A DNA stretch of 64,000 nucleotides, from positions 62,001-126,000 of the forward strand of contig CAKSDZ010000003.1 of assembly GCA_934446365.1 (NCBI GenBank). The letters run 5' to 3'. Below the pieces are notes generated by a model. That model was not told the origin of the DNA. It made no database searches and saw only the letters and a list, made by a program, of their open reading frames with translations. Every line of letters begins with the position of its first letter. Within the stretch, counting starts at the first letter, position 1. Positions 42,214 to 51,454 of the stretch are shown piece by piece. Position numbers and translations under genes: made by a program. The DNA is from an uncultured Eubacteriales bacterium (GTDB taxonomy: Bacteria > Bacillota > Clostridia > Oscillospirales > CAG-272).

Positions 42214-43004
42214 GGTTTTTTCCTCGCTGTCCGGTTTTGGCGGAAGATTTCAAAGGCGAGAATGGACGCCGCGGAGGCGGCCGAAAGCGCCGCGCCGAAG
42301 CGTCTGCCGTAATCCAGAGCGACGGTTTTATCGCATTTTTCAAGGACGGAACGGGCAATCCCGCGCTTTTCGCCGCCGATGACAAGCAGGATGGGATATC
42401 GAAGCTCCGTCTCATAGACCGAAACCGCTTCCTTTGACAGATCCGCCGCGACGACGGAATAGGCGTGTTCGTGAAAAATATCGGCGATTTCGGAGGGCTC
42501 TCCCATCGCGATGGGGAAAAGCTCGGAGGCGCCCGCCGACGCGCGGCAGACCACGCCCGCGGCGGAGAACCAGTTGCGCATTCCGACAAGAATACCGTCC
42601 ACGCCCGCGGCATACAGCGAGCGCAGGCAATAGCCGAAATTATAAGGGTCCTCGATGCCGTCGAGCAGGACGTAAAAGCCGTCCCTTTGGATAGGCAAAG
42701 TCTCGACGGGCGGAACGGTCCGCTCCGAGCAAAGGGCGATGATGCCGCCGTGTGAGGAGCCGATGGTCATTTCATCGATGACGCCTGCGTCCGTAAATTC
42801 GACGGAGAAGCCGTGAGATGCCGCTTTCCCCTTTAAAAAAGCGAGCTCACGCGCTTTTGAATCGCGTTTTTCTCTGTCGAAAAGCACTTTTTCAATTTTC
42901 CGGTCGTTGATGCCTGCCTCCCGCGCTTTGATAACCGCGCGCAGGGAAACCATGCCCTCCATGACGGAGGAGCTGTCGAATTTCAGGACTTCCTTTTGCA
43001 TCAT
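42210..43004 (-). CDS. SpoU/TrmH-family RNA 2'-O-methyltransferase (RlmB-like)
   Basis: 264 residues: an N-terminal substrate-binding domain (SSVMEGMVSLRAVIKARE, then GSSHGGIIALCSER), followed by the SPOUT knot with DGIEDPYNFGYCLRSLYAAG near residue 115 and LVIGGEKRGIARSV near 205. These proteins methylate a ribose in 23S rRNA or tRNA; the exact site cannot be told. It is the first gene of the visible methylase cluster. Confidence 0.9.
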   Translation of the reverse strand: MMQKEVLKFDSSSVMEGMVSLRAVIKAREAGINDRKIEKVLFDREKRDSKARELAFLKGKAASHGFSVEFTDAGVIDEMTIGSSHGGIIALCSERTVPPVETLPIQRDGFYVLLDGIEDPYNFGYCLRSLYAAGVDGILVGMRNWFSAAGVVCRASAGASELFPIAMGEPSEIADIFHEHAYSVVAADLSKEAVSVYETELRYPILLVIGGEKRGIARSVLEKCDKTVALDYGRRFGAALSAASAASILAFEIFRQNRTARKKP

Positions 43005-43050
43005 TTCCTGTCCTATCCGGACGGAAAATGCGATTTATGCTGTCCGGAGG

Positions 43051-43725
43051 TTATCCTTTTCTGAAATTTTCCGCGGTGGAGAGGCGATAGAGAATCAGCG
43101 CCAGCTCCTCGCGCGTCAATATCTGCTTCGGACGGAACGTGCCGTCCGTATATCCGATCATGATTTCAAAATCCACGAGCTTTTTCGCATTTGGCTCGAA
43201 GTATGTACTGATGGTGTCGAAGTCGGAGAAGCTTTCGCTTTTGCCGGCCGATATCGCCGCGGTGCAGAGCGCGCCGAAGATATCCGCCGTCTCCTCGCGC
43301 GTGATAAAGTCGTCCGGATGGAACACATATCCGCTTTGCAGCTTCATGAGTCCGTTTGCAAGCGCCGCGCGGATATAGGGTCGCAGCGACGTGTCGATTT
43401 CCGCTTCGTCGGCGAAGCCTATCTCCGTTTTTTCGTATTTTGACGGATTGATTCCGAGATAGGTGACGATGACCTGCGCGACTTCGCCGCGCGTCACCTC
43501 CAGCTCGGGATAGAAATAGACATTTTCCCCGATGGTATAGGTTTTCATGAGTCCAAGCTCGCAGACCTTTTGAATCGCCTCATAGGCATAGCTGTCCTCG
43601 ATGTCGCACGGCGGCGTTTTTTTCGCCGAGACGAAAACGCCGGAAATTGCGGCGTATACGATGGTTAGGAGAACCGTGAGTGTGAGAAGCGCGGTGCCTG
43701 CGGCAAGAGAGATTTTTTTATTCAT
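43051..43725 (-). CDS. S-layer homology (SLH) domain protein
   Basis: 224 residues with a signal peptide or anchor (LAAGTALLTLTVLLTIVYAAISG), then three SLH modules. They are recognisable by YAYEAIQKVCELGLMKTY and LEVTRGEVAQVIVTYLG, by RPYIRAALANGLMKL and DFITREETADIFGAL, and by FEIMIGYTDGTFRPKQILTREELALILYRL. SLH triplets attach proteins to pyruvylated wall polymers. There is no extra functional domain, so it may be a minimal wall anchor or an assembly protein. AAGGA precedes the ATG. It is oriented toward the methylase cluster but separated by a 46-bp gap. Confidence 0.9.
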   Translation of the reverse strand: MNKKISLAAGTALLTLTVLLTIVYAAISGVFVSAKKTPPCDIEDSYAYEAIQKVCELGLMKTYTIGENVYFYPELEVTRGEVAQVIVTYLGINPSKYEKTEIGFADEAEIDTSLRPYIRAALANGLMKLQSGYVFHPDDFITREETADIFGALCTAAISAGKSESFSDFDTISTYFEPNAKKLVDFEIMIGYTDGTFRPKQILTREELALILYRLSTAENFRKG

Positions 43726-43823
43726 ATTTCGTCGTCCTTTCGCATATTATGTTTAATTCCACTATAACATAACAGCTGCGAAAAAACGCTCGAAGCATGG
43801 CGGCAAAAAAGGGAAGGTTTGTG

Positions 43824-44504
43824 TTATCCGCGTCGTATTTTGCGGTTCAGTGCCATAGCCTGTCGTTTGGATTTTGCATATTTTTGAATGGTTCTTTTGA
43901 TTTTCAGTCTGTCGCGGAGCCGGTAAGCCTTTCCCGTGTTCATGGCCTTTAATTTTTTGATTGCCTCCGGGAGCGAATAGATCTCTTTTTGACGGTCATA
44001 GGTGAAAGCGGCGCGCGCGGAGGTGAAGATGATAAGACTTTCCATTTTGGGCTTCGGTGTGATTTTTTCTTTTTCAAAGATGCCGGCAAGCGCTGTGATA
44101 TGGCGTTCATTTTGCAGGATAGGACTTACGAAATCAAGCTCTTTTCGCTCGCCGTCCCGCATGACGGCGCTTTGATGCCATGTGTCGGAGCCCGGATTGT
44201 GGATTGTTCCGACAAGGGATTTTACCTCGATGACGGCGATTCTGCCCTTTAAAATGACGATGCAGTCGATTTCCGTATAAGCGGTGCCGTTTTTTGTCCG
44301 ATAGGGAAGATATTTGTTCGATATGACGTTTGCGGCGCCGAAATGGGAGATGAGAAGCGCCGAGACCGTATCCTCCGACGCCTTGCCGTAGGAGAGGATT
44401 TTTCGCCTTGCCATGGTGCTGCTGATGAAAAGGGATAGGCGCATTAAACCATACGCCGCGAGAATGAAAACGGCGCATATGAGAATCGGCACCAAAAATT
44501 CCAT
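43824..44504 (-). CDS. Membrane-anchored NERD-domain protein
   Basis: The ATG following GAAAGGAGAA is chosen; the frame extends 28 codons upstream without a ribosome site. The 226-residue protein has one N-terminal membrane span (EFLVPILICAVFILAAYGLM), then a NERD nuclease-related domain with ISNKYLPYR, TEIDCIVILKGRIAVIEVKSLVG (the Asp-GluXLys core) and QNERHITALAGIF. The tail is strongly basic. NERD proteins are presumed DNA-processing enzymes but lack firm characterisation. A well-formed promoter lies upstream, divergent from the CDF gene. Confidence 0.85.
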   Translation of the reverse strand: MEFLVPILICAVFILAAYGLMRLSLFISSTMARRKILSYGKASEDTVSALLISHFGAANVISNKYLPYRTKNGTAYTEIDCIVILKGRIAVIEVKSLVGTIHNPGSDTWHQSAVMRDGERKELDFVSPILQNERHITALAGIFEKEKITPKPKMESLIIFTSARAAFTYDRQKEIYSLPEAIKKLKAMNTGKAYRLRDRLKIKRTIQKYAKSKRQAMALNRKIRRG

Positions 44505-44629
44505 ATCCGTTCTCCTTTCCACAGCCGCAGCTCCGCACATGATATCCGTATGACAATCATAAAAAAGGAGCGGCGCGTTTTTTCTCATCGTTTCGTTTGG
44601 GGCAGCACAAATTTTGCATTTACAAAATA

Positions 44630-44658
44630 ATTATAACACAAAGATGGGGACGGTGCAA
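44630..44658 (-). promoter_or_regulatory. Promoter of the NERD gene
   Basis: Minus-strand TTGCAC and TATAAT with 17-bp spacing, about 125 bp upstream of the start codon. Confidence 0.65.
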
Positions 44659-44686
44659 GGCATTCGGAAGAAAATACCGGATTTTC

Positions 44687-44715
44687 TTGCAATCCGTGAG
44701 GATAGGTGATATACT
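44687..44715 (+). promoter_or_regulatory. Promoter of the CDF transporter gene
   Basis: TTGCAA and TATACT with 17-bp spacing. Transcription would start near 44722, just past the ATG at 44717, which argues for the downstream GTG start at 44777. Confidence 0.6.
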
Positions 44716-44776
44716 GATGCAAAAGCATGATTTTTCATTTTTGACGGATCCGAAACATATAAGGGAATGTGATATT

Positions 44777-45946
44777 GTGGTTTCTTTGCTTTCAAAATTG
44801 TTTATCAAAAATCCCGAGCAGCTCGACACCGAGCAGCTGCGCGGGAAATACGGCGTGCTCTGCGGGATTCTCGGCATTTTCCTCAATCTTCTTCTGTTTG
44901 CGGGAAAGCTTGCGGCGGGGATTCTCACCGGCGCGATTTCCATCACGGCCGATGCGTTCAACAACCTCTCCGATGCAGGCTCGTCCGTAATCACCCTGCT
45001 CGGCTTCCGGCTGGCCGGACACAAGGCGGATTCCGACCATCCCTTCGGGCATGGCCGCATCGAATACCTGTCGGGACTGCTGGTTTCGATTCTGATAATC
45101 CTTGTCGGCTTTGAGCTGGGAAAAAACTCCGTGGAAAAAATCATCTCTCCTGAACCCGTCGAGTTTTCCGTTTTATCGGTCGTCATTCTTGCGGTTTCGA
45201 TTGCCGTAAAGCTGTATATGGCGTTTTATAACAAGAGAGTCGGCAGGAAGCTCGCCTCTCCCGCCATGGAGGCGACGGCGCTCGACAGCCTTTCCGATTC
45301 CGTGGCGACCGCCGCCGTGCTTGTCTGTATGCTGCTTTCCCACTTTTTCTCGCTGGAGATCGACGCATACTGCGGTCTTGCCGTAGCTGTTTTTATTCTT
45401 GTTTCCGGCATCCGTTCGGCAAAGGAAACGGTCAGTCCTCTGCTCGGTCAGCCGCCGACGCCGGAGCTGGTGGAAAAAATCGAAACGATCGTGAAAAGTC
45501 ATCCGTATGTGTGCGGAATTCATGATCTTGTCGTCCACGACTATGGGCCGGGAAGACTGATGATTTCGCTTCATGCGGAGGTTCCGGCGAGCGGCAGTCT
45601 TTTGGAGATTCATGATTCCATCGACAACGCGGAAAGGGAGCTGCGCGAGAAGCTGCGCTGCGACGCGGTAATCCATATGGACCCGATCGAAACGGACGAT
45701 GCGCTTACCAATGAGGTGCGGGAAAGGGTCGCCTCGCTTGTGCGCGGAATCGATGAGCGGATTACGATTCACGACTTCCGCATGGTGAGGGGCGCAACAC
45801 ATACGAATGTGATTTTTGATGCGGTGGTGCCGTATGATGTGGATTTGGGCGAAAAGGAAGCCGCAGAAAAGATTGCGGCGCTTGTGGCATCCCTTGACGG
45901 TACCTACTATGCGGCGGTGAATATCGACAAAACGACGGTGAAATAG
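44777..45946 (+). CDS. Cation diffusion facilitator (CDF) family metal exporter
   Basis: The GTG at 44777 has AAGGGA ten bases upstream and gives the family-typical N-terminus VSLLSKLFIKN; an in-frame ATG at 44717 lies before the predicted transcription start. About 389 residues: six membrane spans, metal-site motifs ADAFNNLSDAGSS and ALDSLSDSVATAA (DxxxD type), the HPFGHGRIEYLSG loop, then a C-terminal cytosolic ferredoxin-like domain followed by an additional repeat of that domain (VRGATHTNVIFDAVVPYD). It would export Zn, Fe, Mn or Co against protons. Metal specificity is not readable. Confidence 0.9.
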   Translation: MVSLLSKLFIKNPEQLDTEQLRGKYGVLCGILGIFLNLLLFAGKLAAGILTGAISITADAFNNLSDAGSSVITLLGFRLAGHKADSDHPFGHGRIEYLSGLLVSILIILVGFELGKNSVEKIISPEPVEFSVLSVVILAVSIAVKLYMAFYNKRVGRKLASPAMEATALDSLSDSVATAAVLVCMLLSHFFSLEIDAYCGLAVAVFILVSGIRSAKETVSPLLGQPPTPELVEKIETIVKSHPYVCGIHDLVVHDYGPGRLMISLHAEVPASGSLLEIHDSIDNAERELREKLRCDAVIHMDPIETDDALTNEVRERVASLVRGIDERITIHDFRMVRGATHTNVIFDAVVPYDVDLGEKEAAEKIAALVASLDGTYYAAVNIDKTTVK

Positions 45947-46013
45947 CGTTTCATAGATTCCCTCCGTTTTGGAAAAATGGCGGGAAATGCGTTTTATCAG
46001 AGCGTGAAAAGAG

Positions 46014-46060
46014 AAAAAGCCCTGTCTTTGCATGAGAGAATGCGCAGACGGGGCTTTTTA
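46014..46060. terminator. Bidirectional terminator between CDF and aminotransferase genes
   Basis: AAAAAGCCCTGTCT pairs with AGACGGGGCTTTTTA (one T-G wobble), enclosing a second small stem, with A-rich and T-rich flanks suited to both converging genes. Confidence 0.85.
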
Positions 46061-46089
46061 TCCGCGGGAATTTCATTCTTCGCGGGGAC

Positions 46090-47253
46090 TTACTTTGTCA
46101 TTTTGCGGCGGATATCCGAAAGACGGTCGAGCGCTTCGCGAAGCGTTTCATCTTTTTTTGCGAAATGGACGCGGGCATAGCGGTTTTCCTCCTCGCGGAA
46201 GAAGCTGGAGCCGGGAACCATGCCGACGCCTACCTTTCTTGCCAAGTCCTCGCAGAAAGCCATGTCGCTCGCATAGCCGAACTCCGAAATGTCGATCAGT
46301 GCGTAGTACGCGCCCTCCGGCACGGTGTGAGAAAGGCCGATATCGTCAAGCCCTTTCATGAAAAGCTCGCGCTTTGCGGTGTATTTCTCCTGCAAATCAC
46401 GGTAATAATCGTCGCCGAATTCCAGTCCCGTCACCGCCGCTTCCTGCAAGGGAGCCGCCGCGCCGACGGTCAGAAAATCATGCACCTTTTTCACGGTGTC
46501 GATGATTTCGGGTCGGGCAATCACATAACCGAGCCGCCAGCCGGTGATGGAATACGTTTTGGAGAGCGAGGAACAGCAGACCGTGCGCTCCTCCATGCCG
46601 GGCAGGGAATAGAGATAGACCATCTCATGAGGACGGTAGACGATGTGCTCGTATACCTCGTCGGTGATGACGAACACGTCGTATTTTTTCGCGAGGAACG
46701 CGATGATATCAAGCTCGGCTCTCGTAAAGACCTTGCCGCAGGGATTGGAGGGATTGCAGAGAATCAGCGCCTTCGGATGCTGCCGGAACGCCTCCTCCAA
46801 AACCTCGGGATCGAAATCGAATGCCGGCGGCACAAGCGGGACGTAGATCGGCTCCGCGCCGGAAAGAATCGCGTCCGCCCCGTAATTTTCATAAAAGGGC
46901 GAGAACACGACGACTTTATCGCCGGGGTTTGTCAGCGAGAGCATCGCCGCCATCATCGCTTCCGTGCTGCCGCAGGTCACGACGACGTTTTTATCGGGAT
47001 CGACCGGCACTCCCATGAAGCGGCTTTGCTTTGCCGCCAGTGCCCTCCGAAAGTGATCGGAACCCCATGTTACCGAATATTGATGAAAATCCTCATAGCT
47101 TACCGCGGCGAGCCGGTCGAGAATCGGTTTCGGCGGATCGAAATCGGGAAAGCCCTGGGAGAGGTTGACGGCGCCGTATTCGTTGCTGATTCTGGTCATT
47201 CGCCGGATGACCGAATCCGTAAAGCCCGCCGTGCGGTCGGATGTAATGCTCAT
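46090..47253 (-). CDS. PLP-dependent class I aminotransferase
   Basis: 387 residues, fold type I. NLSQGFPDFDPP is at about residue 30, CNPSNPCGKVF near 165, TDEVYEHI near 197 and the PLP-binding Lys in SSLSKTYSITGWRLGY near 230; VHFAKKDETLREALDRL ends the protein. The sequence resembles kynurenine/methionine aminotransferases (MtaA, YbdL, KAT-like). It lies 20 bp downstream of an FAD oxidoreductase gene and in line with metNIQ, so a role in methionine or 2-oxo acid metabolism is plausible. Start chosen at the ATG with AAAGGA; the open frame continues far upstream but overlaps the next gene. Confidence 0.9.
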   Translation of the reverse strand: MSITSDRTAGFTDSVIRRMTRISNEYGAVNLSQGFPDFDPPKPILDRLAAVSYEDFHQYSVTWGSDHFRRALAAKQSRFMGVPVDPDKNVVVTCGSTEAMMAAMLSLTNPGDKVVVFSPFYENYGADAILSGAEPIYVPLVPPAFDFDPEVLEEAFRQHPKALILCNPSNPCGKVFTRAELDIIAFLAKKYDVFVITDEVYEHIVYRPHEMVYLYSLPGMEERTVCCSSLSKTYSITGWRLGYVIARPEIIDTVKKVHDFLTVGAAAPLQEAAVTGLEFGDDYYRDLQEKYTAKRELFMKGLDDIGLSHTVPEGAYYALIDISEFGYASDMAFCEDLARKVGVGMVPGSSFFREEENRYARVHFAKKDETLREALDRLSDIRRKMTK

Positions 47254-47273
47254 AGGACAAAGTATCCTTTCCG

Positions 47274-48641
47274 TTATTTGAGATATGAAATATGATCGTT
47301 CAAAAGATGCTTGCGGTCGAGGGAATCCTTGATGCCGCGCATAAGCTCGAGATTGACCTCGGACATTTGCTCGAAGAAGTAGGGACGCTTGGCGATGCCG
47401 ATGCCATGCTCGCCGGAGGTCAGTCCGCCGAGGGAATAAGCCTTGCCGTAGATTTTTTCCATGTTGGCGTGAAGCTCTCTCGTCCATGTCGCATCGTCGC
47501 GAGCTCCGCGCACGATGCAGAGATGCACGTTGCCGTCGCCCGCGTGACCGAAGCTCACCATCTGCATGCCGCTTTCCTTTTCCACCTTGTGGACATAGGA
47601 AATAAACTCCGCGGTGCGGTCGATCGGGACCACAAGATCCACCGGCTCCTGCTCGGAGGTGGCCTCCACTGCTTTGACAAGGCATCCGCGGATCTGCCAT
47701 ACCTCGGAAATCAGCTCCGGCGTATCGAGCACGATAAAGTCGGCGGCACCTGTCGCTTCCGCGACACCGCGGACACGCTCGATACCGGCGGCGACGGTGC
47801 TTTCTCCTCCGTCGAAGGTGAGCAGGATATAGGCATCGCCCTTATCGCTGGGGAAACGGATGCCCGTATAGCGTTCGCCAAGCTCCACTACACTGCGCTC
47901 GACAAACTCGATGGCGGTGGGGCCTGCATTCGCTTTGATGACTTTCAGGACGCTGGAAATGCCGGTGCTAAGGTCGGGATAGGCGATCAGCACAGAGCGG
48001 CTCATTTCCGGCTTCGGCAAAAGGCGCAGAATACACTTTGTGATAACGGCGAGCGTTCCCTCGGAGCCGATGATAAGGTTTTTGAGCGAAAGCCCGCTTG
48101 CATCCTTGACGTTTTTGGAGCCGACCGTCGTCACCGTGCCGTCGGCCAAAACGAGTTCAAGACCTCTGACGTAATCGCGCGTCACACCGTATTTGACGGC
48201 GCGCATACCGCCGGCGTTGGTGGAAATATTGCCGCCGATGGTCGAGGCTTTTTCACCCGGATCGGGCGGATAAAAGAGTCCGCGCTCCTCCACATAGGCT
48301 TGAAAATCCTTTAATAAGATGCCGGGCTGTACCGTTGCGGTAAAGGTGTCGGGATCGACCTCGAGAATTTTATCCATGCGGGAAAAATCCAAAATAATGC
48401 CGCCGCGCGGGATTGTGGAGCCGACGAGATTGGTGCCGGCGCCTCTCGGCGTGACCGGAATATCATTTTGGTAGGCATATGCCATAACGGCACTGACCTC
48501 TTCGGTATCGGTCGGGAACACCAGCGCTCCGGCGGTTCCGCGGAGCCGTCCCAAAGAGTCGGAAAGATATTTTTCCTCGATTTCCTCTGCGGAAACGACG
48601 CGTTCGGGATCGGAAATGATGGCTTTCAATGCATTGATCAT
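47274..48641 (-). CDS. FAD-linked 2-hydroxy-acid oxidoreductase (GlcD / D-lactate dehydrogenase type)
   Basis: About 455 residues. A PCMH-type FAD-binding domain spans the N-terminal 220 residues (VTPRGAGTNLVGST, FYPPDPGEKASTIGGNISTNAGG, LKNLIIGSEGTLAVIT) and the FAD-oxidase C domain follows, with FGHAGDGNVHLCIV near 380 and SGEHGIGIAKR near 420. It oxidises a D-2-hydroxy acid such as lactate or glycolate; an electron partner is not adjacent. ATG 48641 and GTG 48650 are both possible starts. It precedes an aminotransferase and follows metQ after a terminator. Confidence 0.9.
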   Translation of the reverse strand: MINALKAIISDPERVVSAEEIEEKYLSDSLGRLRGTAGALVFPTDTEEVSAVMAYAYQNDIPVTPRGAGTNLVGSTIPRGGIILDFSRMDKILEVDPDTFTATVQPGILLKDFQAYVEERGLFYPPDPGEKASTIGGNISTNAGGMRAVKYGVTRDYVRGLELVLADGTVTTVGSKNVKDASGLSLKNLIIGSEGTLAVITKCILRLLPKPEMSRSVLIAYPDLSTGISSVLKVIKANAGPTAIEFVERSVVELGERYTGIRFPSDKGDAYILLTFDGGESTVAAGIERVRGVAEATGAADFIVLDTPELISEVWQIRGCLVKAVEATSEQEPVDLVVPIDRTAEFISYVHKVEKESGMQMVSFGHAGDGNVHLCIVRGARDDATWTRELHANMEKIYGKAYSLGGLTSGEHGIGIAKRPYFFEQMSEVNLELMRGIKDSLDRKHLLNDHISYLK

Positions 48642-48673
48642 AGGATTCACCGTTCTTTCATATATAGGGTTTG

Positions 48674-48699
48674 TTCCGGACGGCGGCAGCCGTCCGGAA
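48674..48699 (-). terminator. Hairpin after metQ
   Basis: TTCCGGACGG / CCGTCCGGAA with a 6-base loop, downstream of metQ on the minus strand. Without a strong T tract it may allow partial readthrough to the oxidoreductase gene. Confidence 0.6.
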
Positions 48700-48722
48700 A
48701 GCTTTTCTATCGTGGGTTTTTG

Positions 48723-49544
48723 TCAGTTTTCCGTGTTCCAAGCCGGAACGAAGAAGCCCTTGTATTTTTCTTCAAACAGGTTTTCCGTGACCTCCGAGCA
48801 GAAGACCTCGGCGATTCTCTTGTAGGTCGCGTTGTCCTTGTCTGCGGTCCGGCAGGCGATAAGGCAGGTGAAGCTGTCGTTTGTCAGGTCGAGATTTTCA
48901 TAGAAGATTGCGGTATTCGGGTCTACACCGTAGCTTGCGGCGTAATTGCCGTTGACAACGGCGGCCGTTACGGTTTTATCGTCCAGGAATGTATATGTCA
49001 ATGCAGCGTTTACCTCTTGCAACACGACCTTGCTTGTGACGATGTCCGAGGTGGTTGGGGTGTCGCCGGCATCCTCTTTGAGCGTAAGCAGCCCCGCATC
49101 CGCGAGCAGCAGCAGCGCTCTTCCGTAGTTTGTCGCATCGTTGGGAACGGCAATGACGTCGCCTTCTTTGATTTCATCCACGCTGGAGGTGGTTTTGGAG
49201 AACAGGTTCATGGAGATGACAAAGGTGGGAGCGAGTACGGTCAGGTCATAGCCGCGTGTGGAGAGCTCGTTGCGGAAATAAGCGTGATGCTGGAAAGCGT
49301 TGAGATCGATATCCCCGCTGGAAAGCGCATTGTTCGGAATCGAAAAATCCGAATACTGAACGAGCTCTACGTTGATGCCTTCTTCTTTGAGCTTGGCGAT
49401 GGCGGGTGCCCAGATGTCCTCATAAACCGCGCCTGTCACGCCGATTTTAACGGTATTGGTTTCCGTTTTTCCGCAGGAAGCGAAAATGCCGCAAACAACT
49501 ATGAGTGCGAGAAGTGCCGATGCCAGTCTGATAATGGTTTTCAT
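48723..49544 (-). CDS. metQ: Methionine ABC transporter substrate-binding lipoprotein
   Basis: 273 residues in the NlpA/MetQ family, with lipobox GIFASC (Cys near 24), VKIGVTGAVYEDIW, the characteristic VELVQYSDFSIPNNALSSGDIDLNAFQHHAYF near residues 60-90, and NYGRALLLLADAGLLTLK near 140. It captures methionine, or possibly other sulfur amino acids, outside the membrane and feeds MetNI. It is the last gene of metN-metI-metQ on the minus strand, 35 bp after metI. Confidence 0.95.
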   Translation of the reverse strand: MKTIIRLASALLALIVVCGIFASCGKTETNTVKIGVTGAVYEDIWAPAIAKLKEEGINVELVQYSDFSIPNNALSSGDIDLNAFQHHAYFRNELSTRGYDLTVLAPTFVISMNLFSKTTSSVDEIKEGDVIAVPNDATNYGRALLLLADAGLLTLKEDAGDTPTTSDIVTSKVVLQEVNAALTYTFLDDKTVTAAVVNGNYAASYGVDPNTAIFYENLDLTNDSFTCLIACRTADKDNATYKRIAEVFCSEVTENLFEEKYKGFFVPAWNTEN

Positions 49545-49579
49545 GATAAATTTCCTCTTTTCATTGAATGATAAAATTT

Positions 49580-50290
49580 TTAATGTGTATTTTTCTTTGC
49601 GATGAGAGTGCCTATGAGCTGAATGACGCAGACGATGACGATGATGGCGAGCACGGAGACGTAGATGATGTCATCCTTGCCGTAATTGTGTCCCCAGGTG
49701 ACGGCATAATCGCCGAGACCGCCGGCGCCGACCCAGCCGGCCATTGCCGTAAGCCCGATCAGGTTGATGACGGTGATCGTCGCGCCGCGTGCGATGGCGG
49801 CCGCGCCCTCTTTGAGATAAACACGGAAAATGATTTCGGTGGGTCCGCAGCCCATCGCTTTGGCCGCTTCCACGACGCCGCCGCCGATGCCGGCGAGCGC
49901 CGACTCGACCTGTCTTGCAAAGAAGGGCGCCGAGCCTACGACAAGCGGAATGATCGCGCCTTTGACGCCGGAGCTTGTGCCCATGATGGCGCCGGAAACA
50001 TCGAAGAGCAGTACGATAAGAAGCACAAACGGGATGCTGCGCAGAATATTGATGAGCTTGTCGAGAATCTCATGCACCACCCGATTTTGCAGGATGCCGC
50101 CTTTTGCCGTTACGGTGAGAGCGACGCCGAGGATCATGCCGAGAATCAGCATCAGGGCGCCCGACCATGCCACCATGAGAAGGGTATCGCGGATGGCATT
50201 GTAAAAACGCGTCGGATTGTCCGCGACGCCGGGCAGAAGCTTTGCGATCCAGCTTGTGTTTTCCGCTGTGAGAAGCATTGTTTGGATCAT
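49580..50290 (-). CDS. metI: Methionine ABC transporter permease
   Basis: 236 residues with five or six membrane spans and the permease signature EAAKAMGCGPTEIIFRVYLKEG near residue 145 for ATPase docking. IPFVLLIVLLFDVSG and GAIIPLVVGSAPFFARQVESAL match the MetI family. It starts 1 bp after the metN stop, so the two are co-translated. Confidence 0.95.
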   Translation of the reverse strand: MIQTMLLTAENTSWIAKLLPGVADNPTRFYNAIRDTLLMVAWSGALMLILGMILGVALTVTAKGGILQNRVVHEILDKLINILRSIPFVLLIVLLFDVSGAIMGTSSGVKGAIIPLVVGSAPFFARQVESALAGIGGGVVEAAKAMGCGPTEIIFRVYLKEGAAAIARGATITVINLIGLTAMAGWVGAGGLGDYAVTWGHNYGKDDIIYVSVLAIIVIVCVIQLIGTLIAKKNTH

Positions 50291-50291
50291 C

Positions 50292-51302
50292 TTATATCAC
50301 CCCCACCTTTACGCCGTTTTCGGACATATCGTTTATCGCTTTTTCGATTTTGCTTTCATCGCCCTCGGCACGCACGACGAGCGTGCCGAGCGTTCTGCCG
50401 TCGATCGTTTCGATGCTGCCGTTTATGATATTGAAATCGATCCCATAGTCCCTTGAAAGCCGGGATATAATCGCCTTGCCGGCGCTGTTATCGAGAAATT
50501 TGAGCTTCAATACCTTGCCGGGGAGCTGATGTTCCTTTTCCAGCGCTTCGCCGGAAACGGAGAGCCCTCCCGCCGTCAGGGCGAAGCTTCTCGTGACGTC
50601 GGCCTTGGGATTGGCAAAGATGTCATATACCTTTCCGCTTTCGGCCACCCGCCCGTTTTCCAGTACGGTGACGCTGTGGCAGATTTTTTTGATGACCTGC
50701 ATTTCATGCGTGATGAGGACGATCGTGATGCCCAGCTCCGTATTGAGCTTTTTGAGAAGCTCGAGGATTTGCTCCGTCGTCTGCGGATCCAGCGCGCTTG
50801 TCGCCTCGTCACAGAGCAGGATTTCCGGATCGCTTGCCAGCGCTCTTGCGATGGCGACGCGCTGCTTCTGTCCGCCGGAAAGCTCGGAGGGATAGGATTT
50901 CGCTTTGTCGGAAAGTCCTACGATTTCGAGCAGCCGCATCACCTTTTCCTGAATGGCGGTTTTGGCGATTTTCCGATATCGCAGAGGGAACGCAACATTG
51001 TCTTCCACCGTTCTTGTGGCGAATAAGTTGAACTGCTGAAAGATCATTCCGATTTTCCGCCGCTTTTCGCGCAGCGCCCGGCCGTGCAGCGTCGTGATGT
51101 CTTCGCCGCCGACGAGCACCTTGCCGGAATCGGGACGCTCCAAGAGGTTGATGCACCGCACCAATGTGGATTTGCCCGCGCCGGAAAACCCGATGATGCC
51201 GTAGATTTCTCCTTTTTCGATTTTCAGGCTCACGTTATCCGCCGCGAGAACCTTTCCGTGATCGGTTTCAAAAGCCTTTGTGACGCCAATCAGTTCTATC
51301 AT
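50292..51302 (-). CDS. metN: Methionine ABC transporter ATP-binding protein with NIL domain
   Basis: 336 residues from the ATG giving IELIGVTKAF. The ATPase has Walker A GFSGAGKST near residue 40, Q-loop IFQQFNLF, signature LSGGQKQR near 141, Walker B LLCDEATSALD near 163 and the His switch LITHEM. The C-terminal 80 residues are a NIL domain (KVLKLKFLDNSAGKAIISRLSRDYGIDFNII split across it), which senses methionine inside the cell and inhibits transport. Expression appears controlled by a leader-peptide attenuator immediately upstream rather than by an S-box. Confidence 0.96.
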   Translation of the reverse strand: MIELIGVTKAFETDHGKVLAADNVSLKIEKGEIYGIIGFSGAGKSTLVRCINLLERPDSGKVLVGGEDITTLHGRALREKRRKIGMIFQQFNLFATRTVEDNVAFPLRYRKIAKTAIQEKVMRLLEIVGLSDKAKSYPSELSGGQKQRVAIARALASDPEILLCDEATSALDPQTTEQILELLKKLNTELGITIVLITHEMQVIKKICHSVTVLENGRVAESGKVYDIFANPKADVTRSFALTAGGLSVSGEALEKEHQLPGKVLKLKFLDNSAGKAIISRLSRDYGIDFNIINGSIETIDGRTLGTLVVRAEGDESKIEKAINDMSENGVKVGVI

Positions 51303-51373
51303 ATGTATTGATTTCCACCCTTCTTCTGCGGACGCCGTGCCGCAGTGTAGTCTGCCTTCCGGTGATTCGGCAA

Positions 51374-51405
51374 TAAAAAAACCGGAAGGTAAAAAATACC
51401 TCCCG
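51374..51405 (-). terminator. Attenuator terminator in the metNIQ leader
   Basis: On the minus strand CCGGGAGGTA pairs with TACCTTCCGG (one mismatch-wobble) and is followed by seven T, about 70 bp before metN. Its 5' arm overlaps the 3' arm of an 11-bp antiterminator: TTGTCCGGGAG (51400-51410) is perfectly complementary to CTCCCGGACAA (51505-51515) within the leader peptide coding sequence. Confidence 0.8.
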
Positions 51406-51454
51406 GACAATCAGCTCATGCCGGCGTTTATGAATATGCCCGAAACCCGAATGC

